Shown here piece after piece: positions 54,562 through 62,883 of a DNA stretch of 64,000 bases. A model generated the notes under the pieces. That model was given only the letters and a program-made list of their open reading frames with translations. It had not been told where the DNA came from and searched no databases. Position numbers and translations under genes: made by a program. Location: positions 176,081 through 240,080 of the forward strand of contig JBEKUJ010000004.1 of NCBI GenBank assembly GCA_049515135.1, written 5' to 3'. Source of the DNA: Fen-1364 sp049515135 (lineage in GTDB: Bacteria > Spirochaetota > Spirochaetia > SZUA-6 > Fen-1364). Numbering within the stretch: position 1 is the stretch's first letter; the number at the start of each line of letters is the position of its first letter.

Positions 54562-54969
54562 ATGATCGAGAGAATGAGCGAGGCAATTGTCGCATCCATG
54601 TTCGAGACCGTCCCGATCGAGATCACCGTCCTCGATGCCAACGACGAGGTGGTGGGCTGGAACAAGCATGAGACCCGCATTTTCAAGCGGCCCATGACAT
54701 CCATGGGGCTCAACTTCCGGGACTGCCATCCCGAGGAAAGCCTGCCCCGCGTGATTCGGATTGTGGATGAGATGAGAGACGGCACGCGCAATACGGCGCG
54801 ATTCTGGCTTGACTTTGAAGTCGAGCCCGGCAGGAAAAAACACAAAGTCCTCATCGAGTTCTTTGCCCTTCGCGACTACAGCGGAAAATACCTTGGCTGC
54901 ATGGAGTGCGCGCAGGATATCGAGGAGATCAAAAAGCTGGAAGGACAGAAGCGCCTTTTGGACGAATAG
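54562..54969 (+). CDS. Single PAS-domain protein (DUF438-tail type)
   Basis: 135 residues (MIERMSEAIV; ATG 54574 is also possible). A PAS fold: FETVPIEITVLDANDEVVGWNKHETRIFKRP, NFRDCHPEESLPRVIRIVDEM, and YLGCMECAQDIEEIKKLEG. This resembles the PAS C-terminal domain of DUF438 proteins and may bind haem or another ligand. Divergent to rtcB, followed by a hemerythrin-like gene, which suggests an oxygen, NO or iron theme. Confidence 0.75.
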   Translation: MIERMSEAIVASMFETVPIEITVLDANDEVVGWNKHETRIFKRPMTSMGLNFRDCHPEESLPRVIRIVDEMRDGTRNTARFWLDFEVEPGRKKHKVLIEFFALRDYSGKYLGCMECAQDIEEIKKLEGQKRLLDE

Positions 54970-55050
54970 GTGTGCGGGCGGATGGCTTCAGGCCGCCACT
55001 GGCTTTGCAAGAAACAGCCCGCCGATGCAGTCCTCCGCGCCTTTTCGATA

Positions 55051-55080
55051 TTGACACTTGAAGTACAATTCTCGTAGACG
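55051..55080 (+). promoter_or_regulatory. Weak promoter candidate before the hemerythrin-like gene
   Basis: A perfect TTGACA (55051-55056) lies 18 bases before TAGACG (55075-55080), a poor -10. The start codon is 26 bases beyond. TACAAT at 55064-55069 is better as a hexamer but has no -35. Confidence 0.35.
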
Positions 55081-55105
55081 CAAAAAGGGTGGATGGAGGC
55101 ATTGT

Positions 55106-55648
55106 ATGGCAAAAGCGATAGAGGACTTACAAAATGAACATCAGGCAATTCTTTCCAGCCTCCAGATTCTTGATACCCTCACAAAGCGTCTGAGCCGGGG
55201 ATTGGATGTAGAGCGAAGGGATATCCATGATTTCACAGCATTCTTAAAAGAGTTCGCTGATAAGTGCCACCATGGGAAGGAAGAGAGCATTCTTTTTCCT
55301 GCCTTGGTGAAGGCTGGTATTGCTGAGAAGGGCGGTCCGATAGGGGTCATGTTGACTGAGCATTCAAAAGGACGTGAACTGATAAAGGAAATGGAAGCGG
55401 CAGTTTCAGGCAGGGAAGATCAAGAACGGTTTACGCGAGCCGCAAGAGAGTATTCAAGCCTGCTTCAAGCTCATATCGAAAAGGAGAACACTGTTCTTTT
55501 CCCCTCTGCAGAAAGGGTTCTCACTGCTGATCAATTGGACCAGATACACAGCGCATTCCAGCAGCATGAACAGAAAGTGATAGGCGCAGGCAGACATGAA
55601 GAACTCCATGCGATGCTGAAGAAATTGAGACAGGAATATCCCGCATGA
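55106..55648 (+). CDS. Hemerythrin-like HHE-domain protein
   Basis: 180 residues. Four-helix bundle with iron ligands in DLQNEHQAILSSLQ, FADKCHHGKEESILFP, LTEHSKGRELI and AHIEKENTVLFPSAE. Probable di-iron protein for O2, NO or iron stress. GGAGG precedes the start. GC is clearly lower than the surroundings (also in the next gene), suggesting transfer. Adjacent PAS and MBL genes may form a stress module. Confidence 0.88.
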   Translation: MAKAIEDLQNEHQAILSSLQILDTLTKRLSRGLDVERRDIHDFTAFLKEFADKCHHGKEESILFPALVKAGIAEKGGPIGVMLTEHSKGRELIKEMEAAVSGREDQERFTRAAREYSSLLQAHIEKENTVLFPSAERVLTADQLDQIHSAFQQHEQKVIGAGRHEELHAMLKKLRQEYPA

Positions 55649-55725
55649 CAGGCACCCGTTTGCTCGATGTTCCCTGACCTGGCGTGCTCTCGAAACAAAG
55701 TATGGTTCAAGCCGAGGAGGATAGT

Positions 55726-56397
55726 ATGTCTTCACAGACAACAGTCATCAATCTTGGCGGAGTGAACTGTTACCTTCTTACCGCAGGGGATGGGTATGTC
55801 CTTATCGATACCGGGTTTGTTGGCAAGAGGGCACAACTTGAGAAAAGCCTTGAAGGCAAAGGCTGCACGCCAGGCAAGCTCAAGCTCATTTTGTTGACTC
55901 ACGGAGATATGGATCATGCGGACAACTGCGCTTACCTTCGAAGGAAGTATGGCGGAAAAATCGCTATGCACGCTTTGGACTCAGGAATGGTTGAGCAAGG
56001 GGACATGAGCATCAACCGAAAGGCCAAGCCCGACAAAATGTCGCCGATCTTTCGTCTGATAGGATTTGTTGTCAAGGTATTTTTCAAAGGTGCCAGCAAG
56101 TTCGAGAAATTCACTCCAGACATAATGATCGATGAAGGATTTGACCTTTCCATCTATGGGCTGAATGCGAAGATTCTCCATATTCCTGGTCATTCAAAAG
56201 GTTCGATAGGAATACTCACAGACGATGGTAAACTTTTCTGCGGTGATTTCGCATACAATATGCCTGGTTTCGGATTCATTGATGATATGGCTGATCACAA
56301 TGCGAGTATGGATAAGCTGATTCAACTCAAGATCGAAACAATATACCCTGGTCATGGGAAACCTTTCTCGATGAATACACTTATAAAGAGAGAGTAG
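55726..56397 (+). CDS. Metallo-beta-lactamase-fold hydrolase
   Basis: 223 residues. Metal motif THGDMDHADNC (the HxHxDH variant with Asp at the second position), then HIPGHSKGSIGIL, LFCGDFAYN and YPGHGKPF giving the other ligands. A glyoxalase II-like or other hydrolytic function is possible. GAGGAGG precedes the ATG at 55726. Lower GC like its upstream neighbour. Confidence 0.85.
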   Translation: MSSQTTVINLGGVNCYLLTAGDGYVLIDTGFVGKRAQLEKSLEGKGCTPGKLKLILLTHGDMDHADNCAYLRRKYGGKIAMHALDSGMVEQGDMSINRKAKPDKMSPIFRLIGFVVKVFFKGASKFEKFTPDIMIDEGFDLSIYGLNAKILHIPGHSKGSIGILTDDGKLFCGDFAYNMPGFGFIDDMADHNASMDKLIQLKIETIYPGHGKPFSMNTLIKRE

Positions 56398-56422
56398 CCA
56401 ACAGGTAATCCTGTCCTGAACT

Positions 56423-59400
56423 TTATTGGGACCAGTCCGATCCGAAAAACTCAGAAGCCTTGTCCGCGCGTCCCGCCCGCGCTTGCCCGGCCGCGGCCGT
56501 GGCGGTCCCAAATAAGGGATATCGGGCGGCAAGGCCTGGATCGATCTTGCTCATCCGCTCGTACGCTTGCTTTGCATCGGCCTGGTTTCCGGCCTGGAAA
56601 TAGGAATAGGCCAGCGCAATCAGCACCCGCGAATTATCCGGTTGCAGCTTCTGCGCACGCTTGAGGTAGTCCTGGGCCTTTGCGTAGTCCTTCTGGAGCC
56701 CGTAAACATTCGCCGCGTTCACGAACGCCGGAATGTAATTGCCGGACGCTATGGCTTTCTCAAAATGCTCCAGTGCTTTGGCCAGCAGCCCGAACTGGGC
56801 ATACAGTACACCCAGTTGGTTTTCCTGGGCCGCAGAAGGTGAGGTGGCCAGGGCCGCAAGCAACTCGGCTTCCCTGGGCGCAAGCACCGCCGTACGAAAA
56901 GCGTCGATCTCTCCGCTGAGAAGGGCAAGCAAGGTATCACGGGCCGGAGGCACAGAGGCGGCAACGCCAGTGAAGCCGGCAGGGATGTACATCTGCCATG
57001 CATCCTTTGCGGTGAAGAAACCTGCCGTGCCGTGAGCGCTCGCATCGCGCCACTCCCCTGCGGCGGTCTGCCACGCCTTGGTGAATCCATCATCGACCAT
57101 GGTGGTCTCCACAGGGACCCAAACGACACCGTCTTTGATGATGAGATCCTCTGCCTTCGCGAAAGTTCGGGACGCCAGCTCCGGTGACATGCCCAGGTTG
57201 AACGCCGCGAAGATGTGCCCCGGGGTGGTGATATACGCAGTGTCCACTCCTACTGATTCGAGCAGGCTGTCATAAAGGACCGAGAGGTCATCACACTGGC
57301 CTGACTTGGCATCAAGGGTTTCCGTTGGAAACCTTATGTAGGCGATAGCGGTGGAGTCTCGCGAAAGCGACTCATACGGGTTTGCCGGGTCCACGACGTA
57401 GCGGACTCCCGCTATCTTCATGGCCTCAAACATCCGCACAGCGGAGAAGAGATTGCGCGTGAGCACGTTCGTTTCAAGGTCGTCCCCCATGCCCATGATC
57501 TGGCCGCTCCAGCGCAGAAGTGTTGGATCATCCGTGGTCATGAACGCGCCGACCTTCCGGTCATCCGTCCAGCGCATTGCATTGCGATTGAGAAGGCCGA
57601 TGGGCCGACGGATGGTATCCTTGTAGGGCTTGCCGCCGTCGCTGTACTGGATGGAAAGCTCGGCGGAGACCGAGCCCCCCTGGTTTCGATCCAGCACGGA
57701 AGGGTCGAACAACGCTCGAATGCCAACATCCACGCTCTGCCCCACTCCCAACGCCGTGGGTACCGCAGCGTCCGTGGACGCCTTCATGAGGCCGGGCACA
57801 TTCAAGCTGACGGAAAGGTCCGTGATCGTGTTTGAGCCGGTGTTCTGCAGGGTCACCGTCCCCAAGGAGTGATCCGCGTAATAATGGTAGAGAGCAGGAA
57901 AAACCCCTTCGATGCTGAGGTTGCGGACCAGCAGATCCGGCCCGATGGTCATGCTGGGCACGCGCGTGCCGTACCTGTCCAGCTGCTCACCGGTGAACGG
58001 GTTTTCCGACAATCCAACGGGGAATTGCTCAGCGACGTCCAGGAGCGCCACGCGAAAATCGTCATAGGTGGTGCCTTCCACAGTCTTGAGACGAGTGGCG
58101 TGGATGCGAGCCTTCTGCCAGTTGCGGTAGAGCACCTTGGCAGGATCACGCTCAAGCTTCACCACGGCATCCGTATCCATGAAGTGCACGGTGTATGTCT
58201 TTGAGTCGATGGCGTAGGTGCCCTGGGACTGCAGAGGCACGATAACCTCGTACAGAGCTCCCTTGGCCGGTGCCCGCTCGGCGCCGAAGTGCTTCTCCGT
58301 CTCTTCCTGCAGGAGGGCGGCAGCCTGCATGCGCGCCCGGTCCATGCGCGCTGCATACTCCTTTTCCGTTTCAAACATGTCGCGCGGCGCCACATCTTCC
58401 TTGGGGAGCGAAGAGAGGATCTGACCTGCTATTGTGTCGTCCATGAAGTGTCTTTGCGCCGTGGAAAGTCTCCCGCCCAACAGAGCGGAGAGGCTCCCCA
58501 GGAAAGAAGGCCCAACGCCTTTGATCGACCATAGCCCCACTGCGTTTTCATCAGCCCGACCCGCGATAGCCAGCCTGGTTCCATCCATGGAAAACTTCAT
58601 GGCCCGCACCAGCCCGATATGCGGGGTGAAGGTCGCAACCGCCTGCCAGGTGCCGTTCGCCAGGCTCCACGCCCGCACGTCCCGGTCATGCCCCGTCAGG
58701 AGGAGCGCTCCGTCGGGAGTGAAAGCGACGCTGATCACAGAGCCCAGCTCGATGTCCGGGACTTTCTGCGCCAGGCGAATCTTGTTGCCAGTGCGCTCGA
58801 AGATCAAGAGCGTGTCGGAATATCCGGCGGCAAGCCACCGTCCATCAGGGGAAAAAGCTATCTGTGAATACTCGTTGGAGAGGTTGTGCTCCTCGTTCTC
58901 ATACTTGGAGGCCGCGATGAGGTGATCCTTGCTCACAAGGTAAAGGGCAATCCGACGGGTCATGTCGTCGGTCTCACAGGTTGCTACAAGAGAGCCGTCC
59001 GGCGCGAAAGCCACGGAGTTCACCGCGCCCTCATGGTCGGCAAGCTTGTCAGTGATGGTGAAGCCCGCACCGTCCCGCTTCCAGAGGAAGACCTCTTTCG
59101 CCGATGTGCTCACCATGCGCGTCCCGTCCGGGCTCAATACTATGCAATCAACCGTGCCGCTGTGTCCGTTGAGAACGGAGATCGGCTCTCCGGTCCGGGG
59201 ATTCACAAGCGCTATGTCATCCTCGGTCCTGTACGCCGGATAGACCAGGAACGACTCATCAGGGGCAAACTGGAGCATGGGAGAATGCCGGAATGTGCCT
59301 CCCCAATACACGGGCTGGTGGTGACGCCAGAGAAGCTCCCAGTTCTCATCCAGAACACGGACGGAATTGCCGTCAGTCCAGTCGGCAATTGCGGTGTAGG

Positions 59401-59539
59401 TGCCAAAGCGGGAGAGCGCCACGTCCACGGCACCCACTGCGGAGGAATAGAAGCGGACCTGGGTCGCGGCAAAATCATCCGCATGCGCGGCCATGACGGC
59501 GCTGACAAGACACACTAGGATCAGCCTGAATCGAATCAC
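56423..59539 (-). CDS. Secreted WD40 / transglutaminase-like / TPR protein
   Basis: 1038 residues from GTG 59539 (GGGAG upstream). A signal peptide (RLILVCLVSAVMAAHA) is followed by WD40 propeller repeats (about 30-360, e.g. LNGHSGTVDCIVLSPDGTRMVSTSAKEVFLW). A linker and an NPCBM/CARDB-like beta domain (about 540-650) come next. A transglutaminase-like Cys core follows (SGQCDDLSVLYDSLLESVGV and ITTPGHIFAAFNLG, about 770-810), then C-terminal TPRs (ALEHFEKAIASGNYIPA, ALAYSYFQAGNQADAKQAYERM). Cys and His of a protease or crosslinking site are visible. Function unknown. Confidence 0.75.
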   Translation of the reverse strand: MIRFRLILVCLVSAVMAAHADDFAATQVRFYSSAVGAVDVALSRFGTYTAIADWTDGNSVRVLDENWELLWRHHQPVYWGGTFRHSPMLQFAPDESFLVYPAYRTEDDIALVNPRTGEPISVLNGHSGTVDCIVLSPDGTRMVSTSAKEVFLWKRDGAGFTITDKLADHEGAVNSVAFAPDGSLVATCETDDMTRRIALYLVSKDHLIAASKYENEEHNLSNEYSQIAFSPDGRWLAAGYSDTLLIFERTGNKIRLAQKVPDIELGSVISVAFTPDGALLLTGHDRDVRAWSLANGTWQAVATFTPHIGLVRAMKFSMDGTRLAIAGRADENAVGLWSIKGVGPSFLGSLSALLGGRLSTAQRHFMDDTIAGQILSSLPKEDVAPRDMFETEKEYAARMDRARMQAAALLQEETEKHFGAERAPAKGALYEVIVPLQSQGTYAIDSKTYTVHFMDTDAVVKLERDPAKVLYRNWQKARIHATRLKTVEGTTYDDFRVALLDVAEQFPVGLSENPFTGEQLDRYGTRVPSMTIGPDLLVRNLSIEGVFPALYHYYADHSLGTVTLQNTGSNTITDLSVSLNVPGLMKASTDAAVPTALGVGQSVDVGIRALFDPSVLDRNQGGSVSAELSIQYSDGGKPYKDTIRRPIGLLNRNAMRWTDDRKVGAFMTTDDPTLLRWSGQIMGMGDDLETNVLTRNLFSAVRMFEAMKIAGVRYVVDPANPYESLSRDSTAIAYIRFPTETLDAKSGQCDDLSVLYDSLLESVGVDTAYITTPGHIFAAFNLGMSPELASRTFAKAEDLIIKDGVVWVPVETTMVDDGFTKAWQTAAGEWRDASAHGTAGFFTAKDAWQMYIPAGFTGVAASVPPARDTLLALLSGEIDAFRTAVLAPREAELLAALATSPSAAQENQLGVLYAQFGLLAKALEHFEKAIASGNYIPAFVNAANVYGLQKDYAKAQDYLKRAQKLQPDNSRVLIALAYSYFQAGNQADAKQAYERMSKIDPGLAARYPLFGTATAAAGQARAGRADKASEFFGSDWSQ

Positions 59540-59636
59540 GGTTGTCGCTCCCTCTTGATTTATCCGCAGTTTATCACGAGGTGTCCAGGAAAGAAAGTGC
59601 ACGCATCCCATGGAAGAGGCGATGCCGTGCGGGCTG

Positions 59637-60131
59637 TCAGCTGTTCAGGAACTTCGCCATCAGGATGTTGTTCATGTAGGCCGTGTCGATTTTGACAGCC
59701 CTGATCTTTTCCCCTTCGTGCACAAAGCCGGCCTTCAGGTACAATTGGATCGCTGCATCATTGCTGCTGAACACCTCAAGCTCCACCCGCTCCAAACCGA
59801 ATTTCCCGGCTCTCCCAAGGCACTCTTCAAGCAGTCGCGCCCCTGCTCCTCTGCCCCGGTATGATTTGATCAAGCCCATCTCCAATGTGCCGCAATGACT
59901 CTCCGCTGGCCTCGGGTGGGGGATAATCTGGCACCATCCGACAACTTCCCCTCCATCTATCGCGAGGACCTGAGGGACGCCTTTTTCGATATTCTCCCGC
60001 ACCGCAACTCTGAAAGAGTCTATCGGCGGGGCCTCGGTCCTTGCCAGGAACAGTTTTTCTCTTGAAACCGTATCAAATGCTACGTGGAAGCCAGTGATAT
60101 AGCTTTCATTTATCTCAACGATTCTGATCAT
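59637..60131 (-). CDS. GNAT N-acetyltransferase
   Basis: 164 residues. Acetyl-CoA motif IKSYRGRGAGARLLEECLGRA (about 90-110) and RVELEVFSSNDAAIQLYLKAGFVHEGE are typical of RimI/PhnO-like acetyltransferases. Substrate unknown. GGAGAC is just upstream. Confidence 0.88.
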   Translation of the reverse strand: MIRIVEINESYITGFHVAFDTVSREKLFLARTEAPPIDSFRVAVRENIEKGVPQVLAIDGGEVVGWCQIIPHPRPAESHCGTLEMGLIKSYRGRGAGARLLEECLGRAGKFGLERVELEVFSSNDAAIQLYLKAGFVHEGEKIRAVKIDTAYMNNILMAKFLNS

Positions 60132-60349
60132 GCGCGGCGTCTCCTTGGAGAGAAAGCCCGGCCAGAGGTTCCTATGTACTAATTTCCTCGTTCATAAGCC
60201 ATTCTTTTGTCCTGGTAGACTGTATCATGAATTCGATGGCTGCGTTTCATTATTAACCACAAACCCTGAGCTGTAGGAAAATATCTGCGATCGATCCCTG
60301 GCGCGAAAGCGCTCTCACACTTAATTAGTGGGGGCGTTCGAGAAAAGTC
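60132..60349. other. Non-coding stretch before the AbrB-like gene
   Basis: No open frame, promoter or clear hairpin stands out apart from CGCGAAAGCGC (about 60301-60311). It marks the drop in GC where the cassette-like region begins. Confidence 0.4.
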
Positions 60350-60607
60350 CTACTTCTTACCTCTGGTTGAGAAGGCCGAAAGGTCTACAGGGCCGCTCAC
60401 CAGGCCCTTCTTCAAGTTCGCCATGCTGCTGTCCATCATCCTGAGAGTCCGGCGCGACACACTGAAAGGTTTCACCGGCTCGCGGGGCTCAAGTACTATC
60501 CGCCCGTCCTTGAACTCCTTCACGTGGTAATGTCCATATCGCGCTCCGCGCAGGGTCAACCGCTTTTTTACGTCGATTTTTGTATCATATTCGCTCACGG
60601 GGCCCAT
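60350..60607 (-). CDS. AbrB-like small protein (antitoxin candidate)
   Basis: 85 residues from ATG 60607 (AAGGAG 7 bases before). The first half, IDVKKRLTLRGARYGHYHVKEFKDGRIVLEP, has the strand pattern of a swapped-hairpin AbrB fold, as in MazE-, VapB- or RelB-like antitoxins. The second half (RRTLRMMDSSMANLKKGLV) would bind a toxin, but no toxin gene is next to it. A perfect 14-bp palindrome lies before its RBS. May be an orphan antitoxin or cassette gene. Confidence 0.6.
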   Translation of the reverse strand: MGPVSEYDTKIDVKKRLTLRGARYGHYHVKEFKDGRIVLEPREPVKPFSVSRRTLRMMDSSMANLKKGLVSGPVDLSAFSTRGKK

Positions 60608-60620
60608 TCGGTTCTCCTTG

Positions 60621-60634
60621 GTGGGATATCCCAC
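60621..60634. promoter_or_regulatory. Perfect palindrome before the AbrB-like gene
   Basis: GTGGGATATCCCAC is a perfect 14-bp dyad 13 bases upstream of the ATG and directly next to the Shine-Dalgarno, a likely autoregulatory operator. Confidence 0.6.
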
Positions 60635-60767
60635 AAAATCAGCATACTACAGAACACCGTTTGCCGGTAATCCTTTGTCCACCCGTGCAGGAAGGTGCTT
60701 CGGGCTTGAGTAAGACTGAGGAAATGGGCCCTTAGGAAACTCTGCCCATGACTTTGGAGGGGCGGTC

Positions 60768-61130
60768 GTGCATACACAAGAGGATCTGCAGCAACAGCTT
60801 CGAAGCGCCGTGGCTCGATTCTGGAAGACCCGCCAGGCCAAAGCTCGCAAGCAAAGCGGCAAGAGCGGCACCCAGGACGCAGGATCTCGTTCCATGGTCA
60901 CCGGCGGCAAGCAGATGGATGGTTTTATCTCCTGCTCTAGGATCGTGCAAGAAGAGGTTATACCGGCTTCTGCGATAGATACCCGAGGCACAATGCTTCT
61001 TGCCTGTTTTCACACTGAGGAAAATTAGCACCTTGCGCTTGTTGTCGACGGCCGGCTTTTCCCCCCGTCGACCAAAGCCCGGTGGCAACAGCTTTTACAG
61101 AACGCAAGCCCGCTTTTTAGCTTAAACTAG
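60768..61130 (+). pseudogene. XhoI/PaeR7I-type restriction endonuclease relic
   Basis: From ATG 60768, LRSAVARFWKTR and AGSRSMVTGGKQMDGF match the N-terminal signatures of the XhoI/PaeR7I family, in order. After about residue 70 the family sequence is lost; TAG at 61026-61028 stops the frame, which then stays open (LALVVDGRLFPPSTKARW, LQNASPLFSLN) to TAG 61128. No catalytic PD-(D/E)xK is left. No methylase gene is near. The second half could belong to another gene. Confidence 0.65.
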
Positions 61131-61160
61131 GGGGTCGGCTTCAACGTCTTACTAGGCGTC
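61094..61160. repeat. Degenerate attC-like site
   Basis: On the minus strand CGCCTAGTAAGACGTTGAAGCCGACC (61159-61134) has the form of an attC left half (GTTxAAGCCGACC), with GCGGGCTTGCG as a weak right half ending near 61098. It sits between the UPF0489 gene and the XhoI relic. No clear GTTRRRY core is seen on the other side, so decay or a truncated site is likely. Confidence 0.5.
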
Positions 61161-61258
61161 AATTCTCTAATGCAACGCCTTGCAAAAAATCTCCGCAAAC
61201 AAATTTCTTCAAGGATTGGTTCGCACGACTGCTGGGGTACACATATCAGTAAGAACCA

Positions 61259-61909
61259 TCACGCTTCTTGAATCTCCTTCATGAAATTTGCTCTGATATG
61301 GTTCGAGATGGCGAACGATTCTTTGCAAGTGTATTCTACAGATAGCGATAAAAACATTAAGTCGAATCCAAAATCCCAAGTAAAGTCAGCTTCAACGTAT
61401 TTGAGAAACGAGATTGTCTGTTTGGCTACTTTGTGGCTTACGATCTGATTGCCTTGTTCTACTGAAAACAGACTCAAATCATAGTCGAGAATTGAGCCCT
61501 TGTTGTACACGTTGTATAATTGGGCAATACAGCCATCGCAGATGAGTGCGAGTAGATAGTTATTTGAGTTTACCACGTCTTCATACCTAGTAGTGAAATT
61601 CATACACTCAGCGATGTCGGGAATTGAACTTCCGGATCCAAGATCAGAATGCGAGTCTATATGGACCCACGAATGCGGGGATTCAAGAAGACCATGTTGT
61701 CGGTCCCCTTTGACAATGTAGAATACGTCCTTGTGGTTGTTAACAACCCAGCCGGGAATCCTATTCCATAGCCTACAATTATGCCGTAAAAAGCAATCTA
61801 CGTCCCCAATTCTCCAAGGAGCTGCCGACTCAGAATTATGCAGTGCACTGACATTATCGTAGAGAACATGAGACATGAAAAAATCCAAATCAAGGTCCAG
61901 TATGTTCAC
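61259..61909 (-). CDS. UPF0489-family protein (peptide-arginase-like)
   Basis: 216 residues. DLDLDFF at residues 4-10 and HIDSHSDLG at about 83-91 are the two metal-site motifs of UPF0489 proteins, an arginase/deacetylase-like fold. Characterised members act as peptide arginases which turn arginine into ornithine in ribosomally made peptides; the rest of the family is unassigned. Here it overlaps the zinc-ribbon gene (ATGA), so the two are coupled. Its lower GC and the flanking attC-like sites mark it as a cassette gene. Confidence 0.7.
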   Translation of the reverse strand: MNILDLDLDFFMSHVLYDNVSALHNSESAAPWRIGDVDCFLRHNCRLWNRIPGWVVNNHKDVFYIVKGDRQHGLLESPHSWVHIDSHSDLGSGSSIPDIAECMNFTTRYEDVVNSNNYLLALICDGCIAQLYNVYNKGSILDYDLSLFSVEQGNQIVSHKVAKQTISFLKYVEADFTWDFGFDLMFLSLSVEYTCKESFAISNHIRANFMKEIQEA

Positions 61910-62751
61910 TTAATCAATTTCCTAATTGCACGAAGCTTCTCCTTAGCAATACGCGCGACCAGTTTCTTGCTGAGCGCTGCTTTCTCCTTCTCAGTTAGGT
62001 ATTGAAATATTAGGCTAAGGTCATTGGCATATGGTGAGGGCTTTTCCACGCTTAATTCCTGGAGCTTTTCTTCTGCGGATTTCTTGATCCCTTTGTCGCG
62101 GATCTTGTGAACAAAGCATCCAAGGAGAAATATACCAGAGGATTTTACGAGATCGTAAATCGCATTCTTGACGAACTCATTTGTCAAATAGTCGCGGATG
62201 ACTGCCAAGGTGCCCCAAACAAAATCACCTCCGCGACCTCCTTTGTACCGCAAATCTTCTATGAAGGCATGATTGTCCTTTATGACATTGAAAGTGTCAC
62301 CAAGAACGCCATCAAGGTTCCTAATAGCGAATTCGATTATCTCGCGCTTGTCGCCAATTAGCTCGAGAGTATTCTGGACATCTCTTCCGCATTTAATGCT
62401 TAACTGCTGGACTAAGAATGTGTATTCGGCCTCAAACAATGTTGAATAGACAGCATGCTCGACGTTATGTAGACCCCCATAATAGAGTTCTTGGCCGCAC
62501 TGTGAACACTTGATCTTGATGGCATAGTATTGCTCCCTTAGTTGGGCATACTCGTGGCGGAATCCTGGATCGGAAAAGAGTCTGTCGTTAAAGTAGCGGC
62601 TTATCACGGACAGGTTTTCGTTGCTTAGAGGACCGATAAAAGCCTGTTTCAGAGCGGCACCAAGGGAACCGGGAAAGAAACTTTCTAGAAGGGAGTTCCT
62701 CTGGCTAATGGCAGTCCCATCATATTCCTTTTTGCAGCTAAAGCATTGCAT
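61906..62751 (-). CDS. Zinc-ribbon protein of unknown function
   Basis: 281 residues, no known family. Starts with CFSC (residues 3-6) and has CSQC at about 81-84: two knuckles of a split zinc ribbon. A mostly helical body follows, with a Lys/Arg-rich C-terminal helix (KKLVARIAKEKLRAIRKLIK). One hydrophobic stretch (SGIFLLGCFVHKI) may be buried or membrane linked. AAGGAGG precedes the ATG, which lies only 16 bases from the crossover core of the attC site. Overlaps the UPF0489 gene by 4 bases. Confidence 0.65.
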   Translation of the reverse strand: MQCFSCKKEYDGTAISQRNSLLESFFPGSLGAALKQAFIGPLSNENLSVISRYFNDRLFSDPGFRHEYAQLREQYYAIKIKCSQCGQELYYGGLHNVEHAVYSTLFEAEYTFLVQQLSIKCGRDVQNTLELIGDKREIIEFAIRNLDGVLGDTFNVIKDNHAFIEDLRYKGGRGGDFVWGTLAVIRDYLTNEFVKNAIYDLVKSSGIFLLGCFVHKIRDKGIKKSAEEKLQELSVEKPSPYANDLSLIFQYLTEKEKAALSKKLVARIAKEKLRAIRKLIK

Positions 62752-62766
62752 GATTCCTCCTTAGGC

Positions 62767-62883
62767 GCCTAGCATAGAGTTAAGCCCGCCCGCTGAATCA
62801 TGTCAGCAGCGTCGGTTCAGGCTAAAGCAGGCCGAACTCTCTAAACATGAGCCAAGGGGTCGGCTTGAACGACTCGTTATGAC
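62767..62883 (-). repeat. attC recombination site of an integron gene cassette
   Basis: Minus-strand order is CATAAC (1L), TCGTTCAAGCCGACCCC (2L), about 65 nt of loop, GGGCGGGCTTAACTC (2R) and GCTAGGC (1R). This matches classical attC sites, including CTTAAC, which lacks the base pairing with the C of GTTCAAG (the extrahelical base). The 1L contains the TAA stop of the HEPN-type gene, and the next gene starts 16 bases beyond 1R, both typical of cassettes. The 1R is GCTAGGC rather than GTTAGGC. Confidence 0.8.

Noticed and set aside
60132..60349. Further attC site or small gene between the GNAT and AbrB-like genes
   Set aside because: No GTTCAAGCCGA-type arms or GTTRRRY core, and no open frame above 30 codons with a start signal.
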